Origin: Anaerolineae bacterium
Lineage (GTDB): Bacteria; Chloroflexota; Anaerolineae; Aggregatilineales; UBA3940
Assembly (NCBI GenBank): GCA_016926255.1
Contig: JAFGOY010000047.1
Span: 1 to 43,263, forward strand
Direction of reading: 5' to 3'
DNA: 43,263 nucleotides
Shown here: positions 16,597 through 24,345 of the stretch, in pieces
How the letters are laid out: every line of letters begins with the position of its first letter
Position numbering within the stretch: position 1 is the stretch's first letter
Notes under the pieces: generated by a model
Told to the model about the DNA's origin: nothing
The model's input: only the letters and a program-made list of their open reading frames with translations
Databases searched by the model: none
Made by a program: the position numbers and the translations under genes

Positions 16597-17001
16597 ATGA
16601 CGAGATCGCAGATTTACACAGGCCGCTCGATCTACCCCGGTGCTGCCGAGGGCGAGGCGCTGGTCACCTCGATGGGTATCTCCTTCTTCGGCGGTGTCGA
16701 CCCCGATAGCGGGGTGATCGTCGAGAAGGGCCACGAACTTGAAGGCCAGTCGGTCGCCGGGAAGATTCTCGTCTTCCCCACCGGCAAGGGATCGACGGTC
16801 GGTTCCTACACCCTCTATCGACTGAGCAAAGCAGGCTTAGCGCCTGCCGCAATTGTCAACGCCGAATGTGAGCCGATCACCGCTGTGGGCTGCATCATCG
16901 CCGAAATCCCCTGCATCGACCAGGTGCCCATCGAGCGCCTGTCCACCGGCGATCACCTCCGCCTCGACGGCGAAAGTGGTCAGTTGGAAATAACGCCCTA
17001 A
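16597..17001 (+). CDS. Aconitase X small (swivel) subunit, DUF126
   Basis: 134 residues, the swivelling beta-barrel domain of aconitase X. The conserved loop PTGKGSTVGSYTLY contains Ser66, the position of the catalytic Ser of the family, and the C-terminal 'EIPCIDQVP' closes the barrel. It forms the active site together with the large subunit encoded 7 bases upstream. A separate small subunit is the form found in Archaea and some bacteria, while other bacteria carry a fused version. The frame is open upstream because of codon bias, but ATG 16597 begins just before the first strand (IYTGRSIYPG) of the domain. Confidence 0.88.
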   Translation: MTRSQIYTGRSIYPGAAEGEALVTSMGISFFGGVDPDSGVIVEKGHELEGQSVAGKILVFPTGKGSTVGSYTLYRLSKAGLAPAAIVNAECEPITAVGCIIAEIPCIDQVPIERLSTGDHLRLDGESGQLEITP

Positions 17002-17012
17002 AGAGGATAGCC

Positions 17013-17471
17013 ATGCCGCAAAACGAGTTCCGCTTCGATACCTACTGCGGCGGATTCTGCGGTGCCTGCCCGCAGTTCATCGCCACCGAAAGCGGCACGG
17101 TCGACGCCTTCGCCGCGCAGAACAATAAGACACCCGGCGAGGTGATCTGCTACGGCTGCAAAAGCGACGTCCTCTGCGGCTGGTGCAAAATCTGCCCGCT
17201 GAAAAAGTGCGCGGAGAGCCGGGGGCTTGAGTTCTGCGGTGACTGCAACGAGTATCCCTGTGACGTTCTCCAGAGGCACATCGACAATCCCGACTACCCC
17301 TACCATTCGCTGGTTCCGCAGCAGATGGCCGATATCAGGGCGATGGGTGTCGATGCCTGGCTCGCCGGGCAGGATCGCCGCTGGCGCTGCCCGACCTGCA
17401 ATGCTCGATTCTCCTGGTTCGACTCGACCTGTCCCAACTGCGGTGCCAAAACCCGTAGCTGGTCGGAGTGA
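17013..17471 (+). CDS. DUF3795 Cys-rich protein with C-terminal zinc ribbon
   Basis: 152 residues with 17 Cys. Residues 8-100 match DUF3795: 'YCGGFCGACPQFIATESG', 'ICYGCKSD', 'CKICPLKKCAESRGLEFCGDCNEYPCDVL'. The last 30 residues add a zinc ribbon (CPTCNARF...CPNCG) that is not part of the core domain. The biochemical role of DUF3795 is not established; metal or iron-sulfur binding is likely. The ATG lies 11 bases after the aconitase-X small subunit stop, with a GAGGA ribosome binding site, so it is very probably in the same transcript. A role in iron-sulfur supply to the dehydratase is an inference. Confidence 0.85.
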   Translation: MPQNEFRFDTYCGGFCGACPQFIATESGTVDAFAAQNNKTPGEVICYGCKSDVLCGWCKICPLKKCAESRGLEFCGDCNEYPCDVLQRHIDNPDYPYHSLVPQQMADIRAMGVDAWLAGQDRRWRCPTCNARFSWFDSTCPNCGAKTRSWSE

Positions 17472-17591
17472 ATTTGTCGGCTTCCTGTATCCCCTGACGC
17501 GAATTTATACAAATCTTATCCAATTTTATTGATCCGCTCCTCTGATCCGGCTAAGCTCAAAGTAGTTAAGTTGGTATAAGAGGAGAATCAC

Positions 17592-18551
17592 ATGAATCTT
17601 AATGGTATCCACCACGTCACGGCGGTGACGGCTCAGATCGGCGCAAATGCTGATTTCTACACCGGGGTGCTTGGCCTGCGCCTTGTAAAGAAATCGGTCA
17701 ACCAGGACGACACCAGCGCCTATCACCTGTTCTACGCCGACAAGGTCGGCAGCCCCGGCACCGATATGACCTTCTTCGATTGGCCTTATGTTGGCCCGGA
17801 TCAGCGCGGCACTGACAGCATCGCCACGACCGCTTTTCGCGTCGATGGCCGCGCGGCGCTCGACTACTGGGCGGATCGACTGGCTGAGCATGGCGTCGAT
17901 CATCACGGCGTCGAATCCTTTGCCGGTCGTGAGGTCATTCGTTTCGAAGACCCCGAAGGCCAGCGGCTGATGCTCGTCGATGACGGCGGCGTGCCTTTCG
18001 AGGGCGAAATCTGGGACGAAGCCGGTATTCCGGTCGATTATGCCATTCGTGGTTTCTATGCTGTTATGCTTTCGGTGCCTGCGCTTGGCCGCGTCGAGCC
18101 GATCCTCACCCAGGTGCTCGATTATCGTAAAGCGCAGCGGGTATCGCTTCCCGGCGGTGCCGATCTGCTGATCTACGAGACGGGCGAGGGTGGCCCCGGA
18201 CGCGAGTTGTGGGTGATCGAGGAGCCGGATTTGCCCGCTGCCCGGCTGGGGGCGGGCGGCGTTCACCACGTTGCCTTTCGCACCGCCGACGACGAGGAAC
18301 AGCTCTACTGGCTGAATCGGATCAGGAACGCCGGTCTGCGAAGCTCTCGCGTGATCGATCGCTTCTATTTCCACTCGATCTATTTCCGCATTTCCCCCGG
18401 CATCCTGTTTGAGATCGCCACCGACGGCCCCGGCTTCACCGCCGATGAAGACCTCGGCGCGCTGGGCGAAAAGCTGGCCCTGCCGCCCTTCCTCGAATCG
18501 CAGCGCGAGCAGATCGAAGCGGGCCTCAAGCCGATTGTTATGGCAGGGTAG
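17592..18551 (+). CDS. Ring-cleaving dioxygenase, VOC/glyoxalase family (MhqO-like)
   Basis: 319 residues, two tandem vicinal-oxygen-chelate domains (about 1-135 and 150-290). Metal-ligand cues: His7/His8 in GIHHVTAV, GVHHVAF in the second module and the Glu in GILFEIATD. Relatives such as Bacillus MhqO open hydroquinone or catechol rings and protect against quinones. A good ribosome binding site (AGAGGAG) lies before ATG 17592. A possible promoter is TTGATC (17529-17534), 17 bases, TAAGCT (17552-17557). The hydrolase gene follows 8 bases after the stop, the same order of partners as in quinone-responsive operons. Confidence 0.85.
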   Translation: MNLNGIHHVTAVTAQIGANADFYTGVLGLRLVKKSVNQDDTSAYHLFYADKVGSPGTDMTFFDWPYVGPDQRGTDSIATTAFRVDGRAALDYWADRLAEHGVDHHGVESFAGREVIRFEDPEGQRLMLVDDGGVPFEGEIWDEAGIPVDYAIRGFYAVMLSVPALGRVEPILTQVLDYRKAQRVSLPGGADLLIYETGEGGPGRELWVIEEPDLPAARLGAGGVHHVAFRTADDEEQLYWLNRIRNAGLRSSRVIDRFYFHSIYFRISPGILFEIATDGPGFTADEDLGALGEKLALPPFLESQREQIEAGLKPIVMAG

Positions 18552-18559
18552 GGGAATTA

Positions 18560-19207
18560 ATGGCAGAACAAATACATCAGGGCCAGCCGGTTTTGACCGC
18601 TGGCCCCGATCTAACCAGCGCTGATGCCGCCGTGATCCTGCTGCATGGCCGGGGAGCGTCGGCGCAGGGCATGATCGAACTGGCGGGTTATTTGCCGCAG
18701 GAGCGGATTGTCTATCTCGCGCCGCAGGCGGCTAACCAGACCTGGTATCCTTATTCCGGGTTCGATCCTATCGAGCGCAACGAGCCGTATGTATCGTCGG
18801 CCTTTCAGACCGTTGCCGATCTCGTTGAGCGAATCGTTGATGCCGGTATACCATATAAAAAGATCGTGCTGGGTGGATTTTCACAGGGGGCCTGCCTTGC
18901 CGCCGAATTCGCTGTCCGGAACCCGCGCCGCTACGGTGGGCTGATCATTCTGAGCGGTGCGCTGATGGGGCCGCCCGACCTGCCCCGCGACTATCCCGGC
19001 TCGCTCGACGGGACGCCCGTTTTCATCGGCGGCGCGGAGCGCGATCCCTGGGTCACCGAGGCTCAGCTTCGCCTCACCGGGCAGGCGACGGAGGCGCTGG
19101 GAGGAACGGTTGATATCGAGGTCTATCCCGGCGCGGAACACACGATCCGCGAATCAGAGATCGCTCATGTACATGCGATGATCAAGCATCAGATTGGGGT
19201 CGAATAG
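18560..19207 (+). CDS. Alpha/beta hydrolase, phospholipase/carboxylesterase family (MhqD-like)
   Basis: 215 residues. The fold motifs are AVILLHGRGASAQGM (oxyanion hole) and the nucleophile elbow LGGFSQGACLA with Ser108, followed by Asp162 (AERDPWV) and His194 (GAEHTI), a complete triad at the usual spacing. It is the typical partner of the ring-cleaving dioxygenase upstream; it probably hydrolyses a ring-opened or glutathione-free quinone product. The last 54 bases overlap the end of a convergent membrane protein gene. Confidence 0.88.
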   Translation: MAEQIHQGQPVLTAGPDLTSADAAVILLHGRGASAQGMIELAGYLPQERIVYLAPQAANQTWYPYSGFDPIERNEPYVSSAFQTVADLVERIVDAGIPYKKIVLGGFSQGACLAAEFAVRNPRRYGGLIILSGALMGPPDLPRDYPGSLDGTPVFIGGAERDPWVTEAQLRLTGQATEALGGTVDIEVYPGAEHTIRESEIAHVHAMIKHQIGVE

Positions 19208-20191
19208 ACATCTTATTCCTTGAGGGCATATCTGCATAACCCGCACGACTGCCGGGCCTAAGAGTACAAAAAACGCCAGAAACGTGAATGCCCAACCGGC
19301 GACGGTCGCTGCGATGGCGATTCCAATGCCGGTTCTGGCGCGGTCAAGCCAGAATCCAAGACCTATCGATAGCAGGAGAAGGGCAAAGGTCAGCATCGCT
19401 GCCGCCAGGATGTAGTTACCCTCGATTTCTGTATACAGCAGTGACATGTACTCCGGGTTGATAATCGATAAGACGGCGAACATGATCACAGGAGCGCCAA
19501 CGATCACAGCGGTGATGGCTTTTGTTGTTGGGGTATACCTGGCTACCTCCTTGCCTTGCGAGTTAAATACCAACCTGTATCCATAAACGGCAAGTGTGAT
19601 GAGTGCGAGGTTGTAAGGGAATACTGCACCAATCCCCAACCAGAATGGCCGTCTGACCTTGAGTCCTTTTGCGCAGTAGGCAACCACCACGCCCTGCACA
19701 ACGAGAAAACCGATCGTGATCCATTGTTGATACTCTCCCGCCTCTATAAGTCTCAGCATCAAGGACACAACTAATAATAGAATAAGCGGTTTTCTGAAAT
19801 TGCTTCTCACCGTGCGGGATAGCGGAGATAGGTTTGTGCTGGCAGTTTTTCTTACCGTTCCTGATAATGCTGCGTACGGGCTGTGACTGACGATCTCCTG
19901 AATCCTTGATGCCAGACCCGGCACGGAACCGAACAGGAGCAGCAGTTCCTTCACTACTGCATCGCGTGTCGTTTCATTGGGCGTGATGACAAGGATCAGT
20001 AGCGATTCTTGGAGGGTGGGAAAATCCTCGAAATGATCGGCCAGCCTGCGCCAGATCAACACAGCCGTCTGTTGTTTGGGATCAGGCCCATTGAGTTCCA
20101 GTTCCTGAAACGTGTCGTTATGTGCTAGCTCACTGCCGTGAATGCTAAGAATGGCGGCTACTTTGTCTACCAGGTCGAGTTCGACGGTCAT
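19154..20191 (-). CDS. Polytopic membrane protein with soluble N-terminal domain, unknown
   Basis: 345 residues. The first 120 residues are soluble and helical ('ETTRDAVVKELLLLFGSVPGLASRIQEIV'). The remainder holds about seven hydrophobic segments (for example 'YILAAAMLTFALLLLSIGLGFWL'). No recognised family. The C-terminal 18 codons overlap the convergent hydrolase gene. The next upstream stop-free partner on the same strand is the small membrane protein at 20215-20577, 23 bases away, so the two are probably an operon. Confidence 0.65.
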   Translation of the reverse strand: MTVELDLVDKVAAILSIHGSELAHNDTFQELELNGPDPKQQTAVLIWRRLADHFEDFPTLQESLLILVITPNETTRDAVVKELLLLFGSVPGLASRIQEIVSHSPYAALSGTVRKTASTNLSPLSRTVRSNFRKPLILLLVVSLMLRLIEAGEYQQWITIGFLVVQGVVVAYCAKGLKVRRPFWLGIGAVFPYNLALITLAVYGYRLVFNSQGKEVARYTPTTKAITAVIVGAPVIMFAVLSIINPEYMSLLYTEIEGNYILAAAMLTFALLLLSIGLGFWLDRARTGIGIAIAATVAGWAFTFLAFFVLLGPAVVRVMQICPQGIRCLFDPNLMLDHRMYMSDL

Positions 20192-20214
20192 CGCCTTCTC
20201 CCGTTTGTAAATTG

Positions 20215-20577
20215 TCAGTCAAGCCTGTCCCAGCCCTTCTGTCCCCTCCCGACTTGCAGCCCGGCGTACAACAGTGCAATAGATACCAGCCCCAGCAGCG
20301 CCCGGTTCATCCCATTGACGAGTATCAGGTCGGCGATCAGCACAACAGCGGTCGATGCGCAGAGTCCCCAGAATCCCCACTTCTTCCACGCAAAGAGCGC
20401 CCCGGCGCAGATCAGGTTGAAGACGGCAATCAGTGCGAATAGGATCGTCGACCGGTCAGCCGTATGTCGGCCAAGCCAGTATAGAACCAGCAGCATGACA
20501 TTCGCGGCGACGACGAAAATAAGCCCGGCGGTCAATAGTCCGGGACGTTCCTGTGTGATGGTTGTGGGCTTGCTCAT
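20215..20577 (-). CDS. Small membrane protein, four segments, unknown
   Basis: 120 residues from ATG 20577, which has an AAAGGGAG ribosome binding site; the longer frame upstream has none. Four hydrophobic segments fill residues 15-110, with short loops rich in Arg and Asn. Twin positions such as 'LLTAGLIFVVAANVMLLVLYWLG' and 'STAVVLIADLILVNGMNRALLGLV' suggest a simple four-helix bundle. First gene of a two-gene minus-strand operon, divergent from the secreted glucosidase gene. Confidence 0.7.
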   Translation of the reverse strand: MSKPTTITQERPGLLTAGLIFVVAANVMLLVLYWLGRHTADRSTILFALIAVFNLICAGALFAWKKWGFWGLCASTAVVLIADLILVNGMNRALLGLVSIALLYAGLQVGRGQKGWDRLD

Positions 20578-20724
20578 AGCGTTCTCCCTTTGCTGCGGTT
20601 GTCGTCCACGAGCTTGCTTGTATTCTGATTGTGTGGCGATTGCATGCCCCGGCCACAGCATCTATCTGGATGACTATAATGCCAAATACCGCTGCGGTCA
20701 ACGCTGATTGCGTTGCGTCATTTC

Positions 20725-20753
20725 TTGCGCTATCGCCGCGCATCGATCACAAT
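20725..20753 (+). promoter_or_regulatory. Promoter of the GH3 gene
   Basis: TTGCGC (20725-20730), a 17-base spacer, CACAAT (20748-20753). It predicts a leader of about 35 bases before ATG 20795, where GAGCGAGGG provides a ribosome binding site. Confidence 0.4.
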
Positions 20754-20794
20754 TCCTGCACCTGTCTGTATTCACGCAATTGAGCGAGGGACAC

Positions 20795-23428
20795 ATGAAG
20801 AAACTATGGATTGTGATCGCGGTGCTGCTCTTTGCTACCGCCTGCAAGCCTGAACCCACCCCGGCGGCCACCGAATCGGCCCCGGAAGCGACATCAACCC
20901 AGCCACCGACCGCAACGGAAGAATTGGCTGCCGTGGAAGAATTAGCCCCACCCGGCATCGACGGCGAGGTCTACTACGCTCCCTTCCCGCTGACCATCGA
21001 ACTCGACCATGACCTCTCCGACTGGGCCGGTGTGCCGACTGTCGCCATGCCGCGCGAAGACGAGCCTGGCCCGGCCACTCACGTCATAACCTTCGCCGCC
21101 GCCGCCGATGACACCTATCTGTACTTCATGGCCGATGTCATCGACGACAACATCGTCAGCGGCGAACATGGCACTGACTACTGGAACGAAGACTCGGTCG
21201 AGTTTTATGTCAACGGTACCGGCGATATCGGTCTCTCTGAGTATGTGCCCGGTGTCTCACAGATTACCGTTCCGGCGCTCGATATGAACCTGTCTCCCGA
21301 AGAGGCGATGGTCGGGGGGATGCTGGGTTCCGATGCCGAAGCGATCATTTCCGCCTTCCCAACCGAAACCGGTTATGCGGTTGAGATGGCCGTCCCGCTT
21401 GAAAATGCCGTCTGGTCGATTGAACCGATGCATGGCTCGATGATCGGCTTCCAGGTGCACCTGAACGGCACCTCGTCCGGTGCTCGCGATACCAAGCTGA
21501 TCTGGTCGTTGGCCGATACCGCCGACCAATCCTATCTCTATCCCCGTGTGTTCGGAAAGCTGGCTTTCTTTGAGATCGGTCAGACCGATATCCCCGAGCC
21601 AACCCCCACGCCGACGATCACCCCGACGCCTACACCGGAGCCGGTCGAAGTGGGCGCGGTTTATCTCGATCCGTTCGCACCGGTCGAGGATCGGGTCGCT
21701 GACCTGCTTGCCCGGATGACCCTCGACGAGAAGATCGGGCAGATGACACTTGTCGAGAAGGACAGTATCTTCATCACCGACCTGATCGATATGGGAATTG
21801 GCGGATTGCTCAGCGGTGGCGGCGGATCGCCTGACGAGAACACTCCCGAAGCCTGGGCCGCAATGGTCGATGGTTTTCAGGAGATCGCGTTCCAGAACCG
21901 CCTCGGCATCCCGATGATCTATGGCGTCGACGCAGTTCATGGCCATAACAATGTCTATGGTGCCGTGATCTTCCCTCACAATATCGGCCTGGGTGCCGCC
22001 GACGATCCTGAACTCATGACCCGGATCGGCGAGGTTACTGCCGAGGAGATGATCGCCACCGGCATCTACTGGAACTACGCTCCGGTGCTTGCTGTTGTGC
22101 AGGATCCCCGCTGGGGCCGCTACTATGAGGGCTACAGCGTCGACCCCAACCGCGTGAGGCGGCTTGGCAGCGCATATCTTCTTGGCCTGCAAGGTGATGA
22201 TCTTGCTGCTGTCGATACGGTGCTGGCTACGCCCAAACACTACATCGGTGATGGCGGTACTATCTGGGGAACCTCGACGACCGGCGATTACATGATCGAC
22301 CAGGGTGTTACCGAAGAAGACGAGTGGGCACTGCGTTCTATACTGCTCCCGCCCTATATAGAGGCGATCCATAACGGTGCGCGCAGTATCATGATTTCGT
22401 TCTCAAGTTGGGGTGATACCAAGATGCATGCCAACGATTATCTGATCAACGAAGTGTTGAAAGACCAGCTTGGCTTTACCGGTTTTGTCGTCTCCGACTG
22501 GGGAGGCATCGATCAGATTGCCCCCGGTGACTACTACACCTCGGTCGTCACGTCAATCAATGCCGGTGTCGATATGAACATGGTGCCCTATGATTACATC
22601 CTCTTCATCGACACGATGCACGAGGCCGTCGAGAACGGCGACATCACCGAAGATCGTATCGACGACGCAGTCAGCCGAATCCTCCGTGTAAAGTTCGAGA
22701 TGGGGCTGTTCGAGAATCCCTACAGCGACTCGGACCTGTTGGAGACGGTCGGCTCAGACGAACATCGCGCGGTAGCCCGTGAAGCGGTCGCTAAGTCGAT
22801 GGTACTGCTTCAGAACGAGAACGCGGCTCTCCCGCTCGATAAAGATGCGCCCTATATCGTCGTCACCGGAAATTCCGACGACATCGGGCGGCAGTCGGGC
22901 GGCTGGACGATATCGTGGCAGGGTGCGGCAGGCGATATCACGCCCGGCACCACCATCCTCGAGGCCATTGAGGCTGCAGTTGGCCTTGATACGGAGGTTG
23001 TTGAAGATACCTATGGTAATCTGGCCTACGTTCCCGACGAAGAACTGGCCGAAACGGCTTGCGTTGCCGTGGTTGGTGAAGACCCCTATGCTGAGGGAGT
23101 GGGAGACAGCGACGATCTGACCCTGCCATCCAAAGATGTGGCGATGCTGGAGCGTATGCATGAGAACTGCGGCAGCGTCATCTTGATCCTCGTTGCCGGT
23201 CGTCCCCTGATCATTACCGATCAACTCGATCTGGTCGATGCGGTGGTCATGGCCTGGCTGCCAGGAACAGAGGGTCAGGGCGTGGCCGATGTCCTTTTCG
23301 GCGATGTGCCCTTTACCGGCACCCTGCCGGTCGAATGGCCGCGCTCGATGGAACAGGTGCGCTCCGGCGACCTTTCCGATTCGCTCTATTCGCTCAGCTA
23401 TGGCCTGGTAACCGTTCCGGTTGAGTAA
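20795..23428 (+). CDS. Secreted lipoprotein: CBM9-like domain plus GH3 beta-glucosidase
   Basis: 877 residues. A lipoprotein signal ends in LFATAC, with Cys17 as the lipid site; a T/P/E-rich linker follows. Residues about 50-265 form a carbohydrate-binding family 9-like domain (YYAPFPLTIELDHDLSDWAG...). A second TPTPE linker at about 268-288 leads to the GH3 barrel and its sandwich domain. Asp568 in FVVSDWGGID is the nucleophile; 'YGVDAVHGHNNVYGA' and 'TPKHYIGDGGT' are the substrate-site motifs of GH3. It ends at the sandwich domain, with no fibronectin III module. The cell-surface location and the extra domain point to breakdown of oligo- or polysaccharides outside the cell. The start at 20795 fits the signal peptide; upstream codons do not. 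Confidence 0.92.
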   Translation: MKKLWIVIAVLLFATACKPEPTPAATESAPEATSTQPPTATEELAAVEELAPPGIDGEVYYAPFPLTIELDHDLSDWAGVPTVAMPREDEPGPATHVITFAAAADDTYLYFMADVIDDNIVSGEHGTDYWNEDSVEFYVNGTGDIGLSEYVPGVSQITVPALDMNLSPEEAMVGGMLGSDAEAIISAFPTETGYAVEMAVPLENAVWSIEPMHGSMIGFQVHLNGTSSGARDTKLIWSLADTADQSYLYPRVFGKLAFFEIGQTDIPEPTPTPTITPTPTPEPVEVGAVYLDPFAPVEDRVADLLARMTLDEKIGQMTLVEKDSIFITDLIDMGIGGLLSGGGGSPDENTPEAWAAMVDGFQEIAFQNRLGIPMIYGVDAVHGHNNVYGAVIFPHNIGLGAADDPELMTRIGEVTAEEMIATGIYWNYAPVLAVVQDPRWGRYYEGYSVDPNRVRRLGSAYLLGLQGDDLAAVDTVLATPKHYIGDGGTIWGTSTTGDYMIDQGVTEEDEWALRSILLPPYIEAIHNGARSIMISFSSWGDTKMHANDYLINEVLKDQLGFTGFVVSDWGGIDQIAPGDYYTSVVTSINAGVDMNMVPYDYILFIDTMHEAVENGDITEDRIDDAVSRILRVKFEMGLFENPYSDSDLLETVGSDEHRAVAREAVAKSMVLLQNENAALPLDKDAPYIVVTGNSDDIGRQSGGWTISWQGAAGDITPGTTILEAIEAAVGLDTEVVEDTYGNLAYVPDEELAETACVAVVGEDPYAEGVGDSDDLTLPSKDVAMLERMHENCGSVILILVAGRPLIITDQLDLVDAVVMAWLPGTEGQGVADVLFGDVPFTGTLPVEWPRSMEQVRSGDLSDSLYSLSYGLVTVPVE

Positions 23429-23440
23429 CTGACTATCGTC

Positions 23441-23475
23441 ACAATGCAAACGCCCGGCACCGCCGGGCGTTTTTC
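23441..23475 (+). terminator. Rho-independent terminator, copy 1 of a direct repeat
   Basis: A perfect 9-bp stem, ACGCCCGGC (23450-23458) with GCCGGGCGT (23462-23470), loop ACC, followed by TTTTT. It closes the GH3 gene. Bases 23441-23474 recur exactly at 24222-24255, after the toxin gene. Confidence 0.9.
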
Positions 23476-23559
23476 GTCTCTCTTGTGTCGTCAATCTCAT
23501 GAAGGGAATTTAAGGTACAATAAGGGAACAATGTGGGACTTTGGTAGGAGAGACCGGTT

Positions 23560-23769
23560 ATGGCCGCAGACCGCGTGGCAGATTTAACCATGCAGGAGCT
23601 TCGTGAATATATCAGAAAGACCGTCGATGAACGGTTGAAGTCGTGGCCTCGTCCCTACGATCCGAGAACAACACGCGAGATACTCGATTCAATTGACCGG
23701 CACATGTGGACACCTCCCGCTGGTTCGCCGAGTACTCATCAACTCCTTCGGGAGGATCGTGATCGGTGA
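23560..23769 (+). CDS. Putative antitoxin (VapB-like)
   Basis: 69 residues, start ATG 23560 with AGGAGAG eight bases upstream. Helical, charged N-terminus (DLTMQELREYIRKTVDERLKSW) and a proline-rich C-terminal tail; I see no classic AbrB or ribbon-helix-helix signature, so the antitoxin assignment comes from its position. Its TGA (23767-23769) overlaps the GTG start of the PIN toxin, the usual coupling of antitoxin before toxin. A TACAAT box at 23516-23521 may be its -10. Confidence 0.7.
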   Translation: MAADRVADLTMQELREYIRKTVDERLKSWPRPYDPRTTREILDSIDRHMWTPPAGSPSTHQLLREDRDR

Positions 23770-24203
23770 CTGCTTATGTCGTCGATGCCAGTGTCGTGAT
23801 TCAGCGTCTGATCGTAGACACGTATTCTTCTAACTCTAAGGTTTTATTCAATAGCTTGGCGGATTCTCAGGATGAGTTGTGGGTTCCAGAGTTCTGTCTT
23901 CTTGAATGTGCCAATGTATTGTGGAAGCAAGTTCGATTCAGAGGGTTGCCGGAGGAGCAGGCACTCCAGTTGATCCGGGACCTGATTGTACTGCCCTTCT
24001 ACGTTACGCCTGTCAGCGACCTCATATCAAACGCTATGCGGATCGGACTCGATCATGAACTGGCGATCTATGACTCTCTCTCTATCGCAATGGCCGCCCA
24101 TCTGGGACATTCGTTGATTACAGTAGATGCAAAACAGGAGAAAGCGGCTAAAAACATCGGCGTAACGGTCAAACCCATCACCGATTTTGTCCCGGCACCT
24201 TGA
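23766..24203 (+). CDS. vapC: PIN-domain ribonuclease toxin (VapC family)
   Basis: 145 residues, GTG start overlapping the antitoxin stop. Complete PIN acid cluster: Asp7 (YVVDASV), Glu47 (LLECANVL), Asp103 (AIYDSLSIAMA) and Asp121 (ITVDAKQ). Such toxins cut RNA (often tRNA or rRNA loops) when the antitoxin is degraded. GC is lower than in the flanking genes, and the pair lies between two copies of the same 34-bp terminator, both of which suggest a mobile cassette. Confidence 0.88.
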   Translation: MTAYVVDASVVIQRLIVDTYSSNSKVLFNSLADSQDELWVPEFCLLECANVLWKQVRFRGLPEEQALQLIRDLIVLPFYVTPVSDLISNAMRIGLDHELAIYDSLSIAMAAHLGHSLITVDAKQEKAAKNIGVTVKPITDFVPAP

Positions 24204-24221
24204 CCTTTATTGATTGCGGCA

Positions 24222-24256
24222 ACAATGCAAACGCCCGGCACCGCCGGGCGTTTTTT
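24222..24256 (+). terminator. Rho-independent terminator, copy 2 of the direct repeat
   Basis: Same 9-bp stem (24230-24238 with 24242-24250), loop ACC, followed by TTTTTT. It ends the toxin-antitoxin transcript. Identity with copy 1 includes 9 bases upstream of the stem. Confidence 0.9.
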
Positions 24257-24345
24257 ATCCCCGGTACTGACGGCCCTGTTTGCGATCTTTGCGCCTTTCA
24301 GTATGGTAGTGATCAACTATCGACAATACTGTTATGGAGCGCCCT

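Noticed and set aside
15384-17001. Aconitase X as a cis-3-hydroxy-L-proline dehydratase
   Set aside because: No proline racemase-like, ketimine reductase or transporter gene is nearby, whereas ubiD and ubiX are. Kept as an alternative only.
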